In this document: piece after piece, positions 47,801 through 60,480 of the stretch
Layout of the letters: the number at the start of each line of letters is the position of its first letter
Numbering within the stretch: the first letter of the stretch is position 1
Source of the DNA: Vesta saturnalis
Taxonomy: Eukaryota > Arthropoda > Insecta > Coleoptera > Lampyridae
NCBI GenBank assembly: GCA_036346205.1
Contig: JARFJB010001974.1
Span: forward strand, 717,001 to 781,000
DNA length: 64,000 nt
Direction: 5' to 3'
Notes under the pieces: model-generated
What the model was told of the DNA's origin: nothing
What the model saw: the letters and a program-made list of their open reading frames with translations, nothing else
Databases searched by the model: none
Made by a program: the position numbers and the translations under genes

Positions 47801-49951
47801 CGTGGTAACACATACATATAATTTTTTTAATGGGACACCCTGTCTATTCCACCATTTTTACATTCCTTTTATAGTCCCTGTTCTTACAATATGATGTTGT
47901 ACATAACCATATAGGGTATTTAAAGAGTTATGACCATTTTTATATCGAAATCACTATGACATAAACACTATTTATATGGAGTAGTAATAAATAAATAATT
48001 ATTTATTTTAAATAATAAGGTAAACAACATGTTTTAGTATTAAAACTAACCCTAAGAGGAACTGTAACTGTTATACCCTTTAAGTTTTACGTAGCATTCC
48101 CTATACCTAAATTCATTACTTTCCGAGAAATTTTTTATTTCCTTCAAATTTTTGTGACTAAAAATAATTCAGTCTTGGATAGTAACATAAAAAAATTATT
48201 TTATACAATAAACAATTAAAACACATCATAAACCATAACAATATGCAATGAAAGTAGGCAATTTCTAGATGGATATGATTTAAACAGAAGATTTCGTATC
48301 ACAACATAAGTTTAAAGTAAATGTTCAAATTGTCCACCAACAACGTCTATGTAAGTTTGTATTCGATTTTCAAATAAAATAGGATACATTTCGTAACATT
48401 TGTACATCAATAATATTAGAAGCTTCTCTTATCCTATGTTTCATATCATTTGGTATTGTTTGGAGACTTGTGATGTGCACGGTTTTTTATGTAGTCTCAC
48501 ATGAAGAAATCAATTTCTGACAACTCCGGTGATCGATCTGATCATCGCGTCAAAACCACACTCTGTCGAACATTCAGTGGAACATGTTAAAGTAACAATG
48601 ACAAATGATTACTGAGAAAATCTAGATATACAGCACCAGTCACACGGCCGTCAAAAAAGTTTGGACCAATTACATAGTCCCTATTAATACCACCACAAAC
48701 GTTTATAGACCACCTACTTTGACTATGCGTATTACTACAGTAAGTATTGCTTGTTGCATAATAATGAAAATTGTGTCTATTCACTGTTCCATTTTTGTGA
48801 AATGTAGCCCCATTTCCAAAAAGCACAAAATCGAAAATAATCGATTACCGCGGATTTGCTGTTGAGTCCATTGACCAAAAACTAATCTGCGAGGATAATC
48901 ATCATCTGTCAATTCTTGAGGTAATTGTATGGGTAGGGATGGTTTTTATGTTTGTGAAGTATGTTTGCGGCCGAGGTTTGACTAATGTCGTGTTGGCGTG
49001 AAATTTCACGAGCGCCAATGTGGGGATCATCAGTAACGGCTAGCAATACATTATATTCATTTTCTTCCGTTAAAACATTTTTATTCCTTTCATGTTTGTC
49101 ATATACGACTGATCCAGTACGAAAAAAACGGTCCATTAATCTTTCAAACTCTTTTTTGGGCGCTCCGTTCAGTATATCACTGTTGATGTATTCTGCATGC
49201 AAGTAGACAATTTTCTGCTAATAACCAAATCATATCTGTTAGTTCTTCTACAGAAAAATTTATTTTTAAAGCTTATACACAAAAAACTCACTGATTAAGA
49301 AGGTAGCAATATGAGAACTGTCATTTTTCCAAAGTCTACCTGTTTTGTTTTCTTAAAGATACTTTGGTAAAATTACTGTTGAAATTAATCTAGAAATTGT
49401 CTGCCTTCGTTATATATTGTTATGGTTTATGTTATGTTTTCATTGTTTATTGTATAAAAATAATCATTTTTTATTATTATCCAAGATTAAATTACTTTTA
49501 GTCACACAAATTTGAAAAAAATGATAAATTTCTCCGAAAGCAATTAATTTAGGTACAAGGAATGCTTCATAAAAATGAACGTGTATAATAATAAAACCCT
49601 CTGAGAAAATAAAGTATAGGGGGATGCTTTTAAAAAATATGAGAAAACTGTAATTTTATTTTTTGGCTCACCCTTTATACAGATATTCGTCAATGATTTT
49701 TGTTACAGTTGGTTTTAACACTAGAACATATTTTTTATCTTATTATGTAAAATAAACAATTATTTATGGATTACTTCTCCATATACATAGTGTTTATTCC
49801 ATAGCAATTTCGATATAGAAATGACTCTTTAAATACTCTGTATGGTTATGTACAACCGCATATTGTAAAAACAGGGATTATACGAGAAATCTAAATATGA
49901 GGAAATATAGAGGGTGTCCCATTAAAAAAATTGTATGTTTCTGTTACCACG
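47801..49951. mobile_element. Tc1/mariner/IS630-type transposon 1 with ~260-bp inverted ends
   Basis: The left end CGTGGTAACA...TTTTTTTAATGGGACACCCT pairs with the complement ending at 49951, and the match continues inward for about 260 bp. A broken transposase lies between on the minus strand. The target duplication is unclear; a (TA)n tract begins about 12 bp past the right end. Confidence 0.85.
48310..49206 (-). pseudogene. Transposase of transposon 1, broken
   Basis: N-terminal helix-turn-helix region (49202-48909): FERLMDRFFRTGSVVYD and GAREISRQHDISQTSAANIL, as in arthropod IS630/mariner-type enzymes. Catalytic part (48830-48590): the first block reads FGNGATFHKNGTVNRHN, where the family has a Asp-Glu pair, so the first catalytic Asp is Asn; then WSINVCGGINRDYVIGPNFF. 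The segment with the last acidic residue (SPELSEIDFF) is near 48500 in another frame. Several stops and frame changes. Not able to act. Confidence 0.85.
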
Positions 49952-49959
49952 TCTGCTGG

Positions 49960-49962
<3 letters not shown>

Positions 49963-50036
<74 letters not shown>
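49963..50036. repeat. (TA)n microsatellite
   Basis: About 74 bp of alternating TA just outside transposon 1. Confidence 0.97.
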
Positions 50037-50039
<3 letters not shown>

Positions 50040-50835
50040 TCATTTTTTAGTCAGTGCAAAAACGATGCTATAAACTACGTATATTTCTCACGTCATATCT
50101 TGTTCTTTCTATGCCACGTTGCCTGAGTGTAGTACACAATAATGCCTGCATTGTGTATTAAATACAAAATGAATATTGTTATTTCGGTGTTCTCAGAATG
50201 AAGTTATAAAAGTGACTTCCTTGTATTGAAGTATTTGCTCAATTTCTTTTCATGCTAACGAGTATCTGGATAAGTGATAATGGGAGCTTATTCTTTAATG
50301 CTATTATGAATCATTTGGAAAGAAAAAAAATCAACAGTTAGATCCATTTATAAATTAAGTGGCAAATCAGTATTTTAGTCAACCAGGTGTTTTCAAAGTA
50401 TGTGATTTCATTTCAATAGACGTCAAGAAGGAGCTTCAATCTTCTCTATAAATCATCTATATGATTTCCTTAAAACGCGATGTACATATGTATTAGGCCT
50501 TTTTTATTTTACTTCACCACTGATTCACATGGTATAATCCTTTTCAATGACAGAAAACAGAAAAAAACACCGTAAAGGACGTTTGTTTAATATTTAGACC
50601 CCTATTGAAAATACCTACTTAAACTTCTCTAGAATTCAGGTAATGCCAAAGCAGGCTTATAATTAGGTCATTTAGACCATAGTTGTATAGAAATAGTTTA
50701 AATAGCTCAATTTGTTGGAATATGATTCTTAATTTAGATAAGTGTTTCAATGACAATATCTACATTACAATATGAATTTTACTCCACAATATGTAAGAAA
50801 GGTATAGCGTTTTTTTTTCGAATTTACAGAGTTCG
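50037..50835. other. No gene seen
   Basis: AT-rich spacer between two transposons; nothing recognised. Confidence 0.5.
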
Positions 50836-53013
50836 TTATACTGGGTGTTTCAACAAACGTCCCGCTAATTTCTAGGGTAAATATAATATTAAAAAATAAC
50901 GTTGGTTTAGTTAATAAACGTGCGTCCGAACATGCCTCCTTAAAAAGATACGGCCCTGTAAAAGTTGCCCAAAAAATCCTTTTTTTATTATCTCTGAAAT
51001 GGTTTAAGATACCTAAATGAAATTTAGATCACAAATACCTTCGATTGGGTCATAAAAGATAGTGTTGACAAATTTTTGATATTTTGTACAGGAGCGTCGC
51101 TAAATGAGGGGTGCCGTTTATTTTCCCCCAAACTACTTTTTTGCGGACATTATTAATTTCTTGTGCAAAAACAATGTTTTTTAAACAATTTGACACAAAA
51201 AAGGTACTCTTATTGAAAGTCTCTGATTTTGGAGTTATTTGAGGTTTTAACATGATTTACCTAAAACAAGAAAATGAAAGAAATATTGAGTTAATTTGAT
51301 TTATTTGAATTAAGTAGGCTTAGGCTAAAGACTCGCGATTTTTTTTGTTTGCCAGATTCGTTTGGCACATTGGTGTTGATAGTTTCGGTTTGTTTAACAA
51401 GCAAAACGCTTTCAAAAAATTTGAAAATAAATATGTACACCAATAGTGACTATACCGATATGTTGTTAACATTAGGGGAATATGATGGAAATGCTAAAGC
51501 AGCGAAAAGAAGATATGCGGAAAAGTTTGCAAGAAGAAGTGATCCGGATTCAAAAACGTTTTTGAATTTAGTGAGGCGATGCCGTGAGACTGGAACCTTT
51601 AAACCAAACAAGGTAAATTCTAGAAGACCACGAGTGGCAAGACTTCCTCAAACAGAAGAAAGTATTTTAAATCGAGTTGTTGCGGATCATACGATCACTG
51701 TAAGAAATGTGGCAACGGCAAGTAACGAAAGTGTTTCTAGTGTAAAAGAACAATTATTGCTCCCGTTCGACTACAGGCAGGTACAAGAATTATTGCCTGA
51801 AGATCTTTTTTTGAGAAGAGACTTTTGCGAATTATTACAAGAAAGAATGAGACAGAACCCTCATTTTTTACAAAATACTCTTTTCGCAGATGAATCAACT
51901 TTTACTAGACAAGATATATTTAATAGGCATAACAGTCACTTCCGGGCAGAGCAAAATCCAAAGGTTAAACGTGTAACACATTATTAACATAATTTTAAGT
52001 TGAATGTATGGGCTGCTTGAATAGGAAACCATCTCGTTGCATACCATATTTTGGATGGAAATTTAAATAGTGATGTTTACTGTGAGTTCTTGGTCTACGA
52101 AGAAATGTGGTTTTTACGCACGATGGTGCTCCACCTCATTTCAGTAGACAGACTACAAAACGGCTCAACGTACATTTTCCAAATATTTGGATTGGTCGAG
52201 GTGCTGATGCTTCGATCTATTGGCCACAAGGTCCCCTGACCTAAATCTTTTGGATTTTGAAGTACGGAGTCTAGTTAAAGAAAAAGTATATTTAAGCGAA
52301 ATAAATTCCATTGAAGAACTTAAAGCGAGATTTGAAAATAGTTTAAGAATGTTAATTCAAGAACTACGGCCACTCAAAAGGGTTAGGTTTCCACTAGAAA
52401 AACCTTCACGATTATGTATTCGTGAAAATGGTGGACATTTCGAACATTAAATGTAAAAACCCGTACCTACTTATTCAATTTTTTTTTGTTTGGTGTTATT
52501 CGTTGTTTTTTTCTTAAATGTTTCCTTTGTCTGTTATGTGTTAATGTCATACAATTAAAACCTTTTTTAAGTTCTAAATAATTTACAATATTTTTACCTT
52601 ACAGCTGTTTCTGAAAGAATCATTATTCCCTGAGATAGTTCGTTCTCGCGCATGACAATTATTAATTGTCTCATTTTAAGATAATTTATTAATTCGGTCA
52701 GCATTACTTGCTAAATCCTCAAATAACTCCAAAATCAGTAATGTTTTTGACTTTCAAGAGTATCTTTTTTGTGGCAAATTGTTTAAAAAACACTATTTTT
52801 GCCCAAAAAGTTAAAAATATCCCCATAAAAAAACATTGGGGGCAAAATAAGTGGCACCCCCCGCCCTTTAGCGACGCTCCTATACAAAATATTAAAAATC
52901 TTTTATGACCTAATCAAAGGTATTTGTGGTCTAAATTCCATTTAGGTATCTTAAACTGTTTCAGAGATAATTAAAAAAAGGATTTTTGGGGCTACCTTTA
53001 CAGGGCCGTATCT
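50836..53013. mobile_element. Tc1/mariner/IS630-type transposon 2 with ~300-bp inverted ends
   Basis: 50946-51243 and 52718-53013 are reverse complements (about 85-90% by eye). A further 110 bp on the left, starting TACTGGGTGTTTCAACAAACG, has no partner on the right, so either the right tip is deleted or the true end is at 50946. A transposase on the plus strand lies between. Confidence 0.85.
51433..52450 (+). pseudogene. Transposase of transposon 2, lightly broken
   Basis: The start Met at 51433 (MYTNSDYTDML) fits the family better than the upstream one. Residues 1-60 form the first helix-turn-helix (NAKAAKRRYAEKFARRSDPD), followed by ESILNRVVADHTITVRNVA. The first catalytic Asp is in FADESTFTR (51885) and is intact, as is the second, in THDGAPPHFS (52105, other frame), and the third acidic position in RSPDLNLLDF (52225). 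Lesions: in-frame stops at about 51985 and 52018, then frame changes near 52105 and 52225. The whole length, ~340 residues, is present, so this is the best-preserved transposase in the window. Confidence 0.87.
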
Positions 53014-53831
53014 TCACTTGTTTCCTTTTTGTTCTTAATTAAATGTTTATAAATTTGTATTAAGTGTATCGTAAACACCGATTAATCAATGGTCAGCTCT
53101 TTACAAAAACTAGTACTGATGTCATTACTGATTCTTTATTTTATTTATATCCTACTTACAATAGTTTAATGGAAGACCGCAAAGATGGTTAAAAACATAC
53201 CTAATTTAAATCTTGATTATACTAAGCATAACTACATCACTAGCATGAAAATTTCTAGATGCGCACACACACATAAGTACCATCGCGCTCAAAAAATACT
53301 GGTGCAGCGTGTTACTGTAGATACTATCAAAATTCAAATTTTGATGTAGACAAATTTTTTGTATGTAAATGGGACATCTTACGATTTTCAAGCAGCGGTT
53401 AAGCATTTGGCAAACTGGCAACGAAACTATGGTTTTGCTTATATTCAGTTCATTAGCAATTCACAGAATGCGTTGTCAATCTCTCAAACGGGCACTTATT
53501 ATTGCCTTTTGCATTTCTGTAAGGTTATGAAAATTCGTATAATTTGTATTTCTGCTAACGCAGTTGATTACGTGCCGTCAAACCAAATGCACACAGCCAA
53601 GATTTTTCTGCAACAATGTTTCTTGAAGGCGATAGCACTTCCAAAATTACCATTCATTGTTACTTTTGATATAATTATAATTTTAATTTGTTTTTTTTTT
53701 TACTTCAAATTGGGTTTGTGTGGAACATCGGATAAATTCATAATTCCGTTAATTTTATTTATCTTTTTTCCCTTTTTAATTTTTCTTTATCTTACCTTAC
53801 TCTTATTTACCTTTACTTTTATTTAGTTATA
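53014..53831. other. No convincing gene
   Basis: A 155-codon open frame at 53359-53826 has an extremely Phe/Ile/Leu-rich tail from a T-rich tract and no recognisable domain; I do not call it a gene. Confidence 0.5.
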
Positions 53832-55617
53832 CAAAGTGATCCAAATCAAGTGCGAACCATTGGTAACTTCTTTATAGTTAAAGCTACAACATTGGTTAAA
53901 TTAGTAAAGTTGTATGTGTTTTTCCGCTGATTACAAAAGTGGAATTAAAAAAACAATTCAACATTGCGTTTTTGAGTTTTTAGACAAAATAACATTTTTT
54001 TTAAACACAACACATGTACATTATGATTTTTTAAGAATCTCCATGAAATTTGGAATAAAAATGGCTGTTATAAACTTATTGCTAGGAAAAAATAACGGAG
54101 TTATAAGAACCTAAATTTAAACTAATTCTGAAGTAATTTAGGAGGCTATGGAAACAATTCACGCTATTTATAATGAAGTTATGAAAACCATTAATTTGAT
54201 TATCAAACAACATTTTATTCTAGGTTCTAGCTCTAGAACTATATTTAAGAAGACGTTCAAAAATAATACCTCGTTCATGAAGACATTTGTCAACTCGTAT
54301 ATGAACATCTTTTACACTTTTCAAAACGGCCCTGCCATCTATTTGACAAAATTCTTCTCGAACTCCATTTTTGAGAGCATTAACATTATTGTACCGTCTT
54401 AAATAAATGCGATTTTTCAGATAACCCCACAAAATCGAGTGGGGTCAAATCAGGTGGTCTTAGAGGCCATGAAATCGGTCCATTAGTTCCAAGCCATCTG
54501 TCATTAAAAATATTATTCAGAAGATGATTAGTTTATCGATAGTTGAGAGCAGGTGCACCATCCTGCTGAAAAATAACATTTTGTCTGCTTTCATCTAAAA
54601 AATTGTCTATAATCTCTTGCGTAAATTCCACATATCTTTCGCCGGTGAGGAAACCTTCATAAATAGAAGATCCAATAGTTCTACAAGAAGCTATCCCACA
54701 CTAAACGTTAAAACTAAAACGACTCTGAGGAGCTATAGGATGTACTTACAAGGAGTTTTCTCTTGACCAGTAATTATGGGTTTTCTGTTAAACATTCCAC
54801 AATTAGAAAAGTTTGACTCTTTACTCCATAGAATATTTTGATAATTATTGGTATTTGGTTGACAATAATTAATATACCAATAGCAAAAAAAAAACATTCT
54901 TCTTTCAGGATCTCCCGGGAGTAATGTTTGAGCAGGTTTATACTTATAGGAGGAAGATTTGTTTCTTCAGTATTATGTGAATCGTACTTTAAGTCACATT
55001 GGAATCCTTAACAATGTCCCTTATCGAATTACTGGATTAAGCTTCAAAATAACCAATAACTTCTGTTTCAGCTGCTTCACTAACTATCCAATTCTTTTTC
55101 AACCCCTTTTTATTAAAATCATTCTCATTAGTTTTAAAGAGGCGGTAGTTTTATAAAATATCGACGATTCGGTTGATCACGAAATGTGTATAACTACTTG
55201 TAATATTTGTTTGCTCTTAGCGAATATTTGCTATTCACCAAGTAAGCTTCCAACATGTCACATTTCCCACTATGACAAAAAACCATTTTCAAACATACAA
55301 AATACACAATATCAGTTGCATTTCCAACAGGTTTGACATAAATTAACGTCATATGATTCCGTAACCTCCTAAATTAGTTTAGGTTTACGTTCTTATGACT
55401 CCGTTATTTTTCATCCTAGCAAAAGGTATATAACAACCATTTATATGCATTTTATGGAGATTCTTAAAAAATATACATGGTGTTCTATTTAAAAAAAAAT
55501 GTTATTTTGTCTAAAAACTGAAACATGCGCTGTTCGGTTGTTTTTTAATTCCACTATTGTAATCAGCGGAAAAAATTATATAGGTTTGCTAATTTGCATT
55601 TAATGTGGATCACCTTG
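53832..55617. mobile_element. Tc1/mariner-type transposon 3 with long inverted ends and TA duplication
   Basis: The ends CAAAGTGATCC (left) and the complement of CAAGGTGATCC (right) are each flanked by TA, the usual Tc1/mariner target. The inverted arms run inward for ~250-320 bp (53832-54148 and 55366-55617), including the shared blocks TTTTTCCGCTGATTACAA and AAAATAACGGAGT. A broken transposase is on the minus strand. Confidence 0.87.
54220..54960 (-). pseudogene. Transposase of transposon 3, broken
   Basis: Only the catalytic half is recognisable. WSKESNFSNCGMFNR (near 54830) is the first-Asp block, with Lys in place of Asp; IFQQDGAPA (near 54570) keeps the second Asp; PPDLTPLDF (near 54450) keeps the third acidic position; then WGYLKNRIY and the C-terminal helix region 54432-54220. 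Frame changes and stops separate each block. No helix-turn-helix half was found between 54960 and the right arm, so it is probably deleted. Confidence 0.82.
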
Positions 55618-56089
55618 TATAAATATACATAACATACATACACTTTTGTTTTTTACATACTCAAAACTATTTTTTTACCTTTTCAAGACGGTATCTACAG
55701 AATAGTGAGACTTTTTATAAGAAATATTTTTTAAATCAGGTCTATTTTTTAGTTTCAGAAGAGTTTAGAGATTTTGTGTGGCCTAGAATCTTGATTCTCG
55801 CACTCAGCAATTACATGCAACTTGTTTTTCACAAATTATTTTAACGGTTGTAATTCAGTCATAAAATCAAATATGTAAGACGAAACTCATCGTTCTAGGT
55901 CGAAGATACCTGATTGTTCTTCAAAAATATCGTGTAGATGAAACAGATTGATTAGGGACAGTGGAAGTTATTTCCATTGATGAATTGTGAGGTTGACCTA
56001 GTGCGGCAAGAACTGATGTTCTATAAACAAGTAGGTTTTCTATAAAAAAGGGACATGTAACATGTGGAGTATGATTTATGTTATTAGAG
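55618..56089. other. No gene seen
   Basis: AT-rich sequence between transposon 3 and a retroelement scrap. Confidence 0.5.
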
Positions 56090-56330
56090 GTTCGTGGGTT
56101 CGGAAATCATTTGTGTGAGATCACAAAATAGCAAATGTTTCTGCACGATGACCAGCAGGATTAGCAATAGATGAAAATCGAAGCCAGATAATAGTTATGG
56201 ACATTGAAATCTACTGGAATTGAGATATGGCAAGATGCAAACTGAAACATAAGATGAAGCCTTGAAAGTTACTGTCAGTGGGAAACCTATAGATACAATA
56301 GTGAAATTTCACAAATTAACTGTAACTAGA
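56090..56330 (-). pseudogene. Jockey-like endonuclease fragment, minus strand
   Basis: The reverse complement matches 10190-10430 of copy A (shared blocks around TTTGTGAAATT, TTTCAGTTT-CATCT-GC-ATATCTCAATTC and GTGATCTCACACAAATGATTT). So this is a third piece of the same family, in opposite orientation, cut at both sides. Confidence 0.75.
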
Positions 56331-56975
56331 ATGTTTGAACCAAATCCCGACAACTTTTTTGTTCTCCAAAAAAGAAATCCTTTTGCAAGCGATGCTGTCC
56401 TCAGCATCTGCATACACTCTTCCTTTGTGATTTTCATAAAACTTTAGTTATACTGACCTAGCGCCTGCTCGTACCATTACTTTACTTTGATAAAGTTATT
56501 GTAATGTAAGTTATCCACTACGGAACAAATTACAGATTACAAACTACAAATGAGCGATTCAAAAATATTTTACAAACCTTTCAAACGGTTCACGATGTTT
56601 TTTGAGACCAAACGTAATGCTATTAAACGCGACATCTTGACAGACTGCTGATGTTACCTTAAGGAACTGTGCTTTAGTTGTTTTATACTTGAATTATATT
56701 TATGGATTGTTCCATGGAAATTCATCTGGTTTAGATGGAGACCACCGTATCTAATGTATCTAATGATGATATATGCGTTTATGCGTTTTAAATTTGTGAC
56801 GTAAGCACCTGCTTCAACCTGTTCTAATCCATATACTAAAGGATATTGTTCGCACCTAATTTTAAATTGTAGTGGTGTTATTGAATAACTCAAGGAAGCC
56901 TACTTTTTCTGTCTTTATAAATAACAAAGTGTTTCTTTCCCTTGCAAATTATTTTAGGGAAAATTAGTTTGCGAA
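56331..56975. other. No gene seen
   Basis: A 79-codon minus-strand open frame (56893-56654) shows no recognisable features. Confidence 0.45.
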
Positions 56976-57033
56976 ATCACACGCACACAGTACACGCACA
57001 CGCACAGACACACGCACAGACACACACACGCAC

Positions 57034-57065
<32 letters not shown>

Positions 57066-57253
57066 GCACACGCACACGCACACGTACACGCACACGCACA
57101 CGCACACGCACACGCACACGCACACGCACACGCACACGCACACGCACACGCACACGCACACGCACACGCACACGCACACGCAGCGCACACGCAGCACGCA
57201 CACGCACACGCACATGCACGCACACGCACACACCCATACAAACACGCACATGC

Positions 57254-57285
<32 letters not shown>

Positions 57286-60200
57286 GCACACGCACACGCA
57301 CACGCACGCACACGCACACGCACACGCACACGCACACGCACACACACGCACACGACACGCAACACAAGCACACGCACACGCACACGTACACACACCAAAC
57401 ACACACGCACACGCAACCACGCACACGCACACATAGCACACGCACACGCACACGCACACGCACACACACGCACACGCACACGCACACGACACGCACGCAC
57501 ACGCACACGCATACGCACACGCACACGCACACGCACACGCACACGCACACGCACACGACACGCACACAGACACGCACACGCACAGACACAGCACACGCAC
57601 ACGACAGCACACGCACGCGCACAGCAACGCACACGCACACGCACACGACACGCACATGCATACGCACCAGCACACGCACCCACGCACGCACAGACGCACG
57701 CACACGCACACGCACACGCACACGACACGCACAGACACACGCACACGCACACGCACAGCACACGCACACACGCACACGCACAGCACAGCACACACGCACA
57801 CGCACACGACACGCACACGCACACGCACACACGCACACGACACACGCACACGACACGCACACGCACACGCACACGACACACAGACACACGCACACGACAC
57901 ACACGCACACGCACACGCACCACAGACACGCACACGAACGCACACGACACCACAGCACACGCACACAGCACACGACAGCACACGCACACAGCACACAGAC
58001 ACACACACACACGCACACACAGACACACACGCCGCACACAGACACACGCATCAGGCATGACACACGCACGACGACAGCAAACCGAGCACGCATGCACACA
58101 CCACACGAGCACAAGCAGCACGCAACGCAGCACACACACACACACACACACCACACACACACACACCACCCACAACACACGCACACCACCACAGCCACGC
58201 ACAGCCCAGCCCACGCAACGCACACGCACACCACACGCCACGCACACAGCCACCACCGAACACACACAGCACAGACCGCACACGCACACACACCACAGCA
58301 CACGCACGCACACACACGACACCACACACACACACACACGCACCAACACACACACACAACACACGACCCACCACAGCCACAGACACACAGCCCAGCACAC
58401 GAAAACACCAGACACAGACACACACACAGAAAAGCCAAACCCAGCACGCACACCACACACACAACACGCACGCACAGACCACCCACACACACACCCACGC
58501 ACACCACACACACACACAACAACACAAACACCGCACAGACACAACCAACCACGCCGACGACCGCACGCCGACCACCACACCAACCGCACGCCAACCACCC
58601 GCAGACGCCAGCACAACCAGACACGACACGCACCACGACACGCACACGCACCGCACAAGCACACGACCACAGCCCAAGACACACGACACGCACAGCACAG
58701 ACGCACACAGACCGACACAGAAGCACGCGACAACGACAGCACGCACACAGCACACGCCACGACACGCACAGCACACGCACACGCACAGCACGCACACGCA
58801 CACGCACAAGCACACGCACGCACACGACACGCACGCACACCACACGCACACGCACACGCACACGCACCACGCACCACACCACACGCACACAGCACACGCA
58901 CACGCACACCACGCACACCACAGCCACGCACACGCACACGACACACGCACACGCACAGCACCGACACACGCCACGCACACGACACACAGACACACAGCAC
59001 ACGCACACAGCACACAGACACAGCACACGCACCGCCACGCACACGACACGCACGCACACGCCACGCACAACCAACCACGACACACACACGCACACCACAC
59101 CACAGACCAAGACACACAACCACAGACCACAACGCAACACCAACCACAGCACACAGACACAACAAGCACACAACCCAGCACGCAGACACCAGCACACACA
59201 CGACACAGCACGCACCACCAGAACGCACCGCACACACACACACAGCACAGACACACGACACACAGACCACAGACACACAGCACCACAGACACACGACACA
59301 CAGACACAGACACACAGACACACAGACCACGACACAGACACACACGACACACAGCACGACACAGACACGACAGACGCACACAGACACACAGACACACAGA
59401 CACACAGACACAGCACAGACACACAGACACAGACACAGCACACAGCACACAGACACGACAGACACACGACCACACAGACACACGACAACAACACAGACAC
59501 ACAGACACACAGACACACAGACACACAGACACACAGACACACAGACACAGACACACAGACACACGACACGAACAGACACACAGACACACAGACACAGCAG
59601 ACACACACGACACACAGACACACAGACACACAGACCACAGACACACAGACACACACAGACACACAGACACACAGACACAGACACACAGACACACAGACCA
59701 CAGACCACAGACACACAGACACACAGACACACAGACACACAGACACACAGACCACAGACACACAGAACCAGACACACGACACACAGACACACAGACACAC
59801 AGACACACAGACACGACGACACAGACACAGACCACAGACCACAGACACAGACACAGACACAGACACACAGACACACAGACACACATGTACACAGAACACA
59901 GACACACAGACACACAGACACACAGGCACACAGACACACAAACACACAGACACACTGGCACGCAGACACGCAGACACACAGGCACACAGGCACACAGGCA
60001 CACAGACCCACAGACCCACAGACCCACAGACCCACAGAGACACAGACACACAGACACAGAGATGCACAGACGCACAGACGCATAGACGCACAGACGCACA
60101 GACGCACAGACGCACAGACGCACAGACGCACAGACGCACAGACGCACAGACGCACAGACGCACAGACGCACAGACGCACAGACGCACAGACGCACAGACG

Positions 60201-60480
60201 CACAAGCGCACAGACGCACAGACGCACAGACGCACAGACGCACAGACGCACAGACGCACAGACGCACAGACGCACAGACGCACAGACGCACAGACGCACA
60301 GACGCACAGACGCACAGACGCACAGACGCACAGACGCTCAGACGCGCAGACGCGCAGACGCGCAGACGCGCAGACGCGCAGACGCGCAGACGCGCAGACG
60401 CGCATACGCGCAGACGCGCAGGTGCGTAGACGCGCAGACGCACAGACGTGCAGACGCGCAGACGCGTAGACGCGCAGACG
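56976..60480. repeat. 3.5-kb simple-repeat array with stepwise unit change
   Basis: Zones: (CACACG)n 6-mer, clean at 57025-57180 and looser to ~57960; a mixed CACGCACC/CACACAC zone to ~59250; (CACAGACA)n 8-mer at ~59250-60060; (CACAGACG)n at 60060-60335, about 34 clean copies; (CGCAGACG)n at 60335-60480. Long open frames on all strands and frames are artefacts of stop-free repeats. The right edge abuts a Penelope-like coding sequence. Confidence 0.97.

Noticed and set aside
53359..53826. 155-codon open frame with a hydrophobic tail
   Set aside because: The tail is Phe/Ile/Leu-rich from a T-rich tract; no domain, no gene context.
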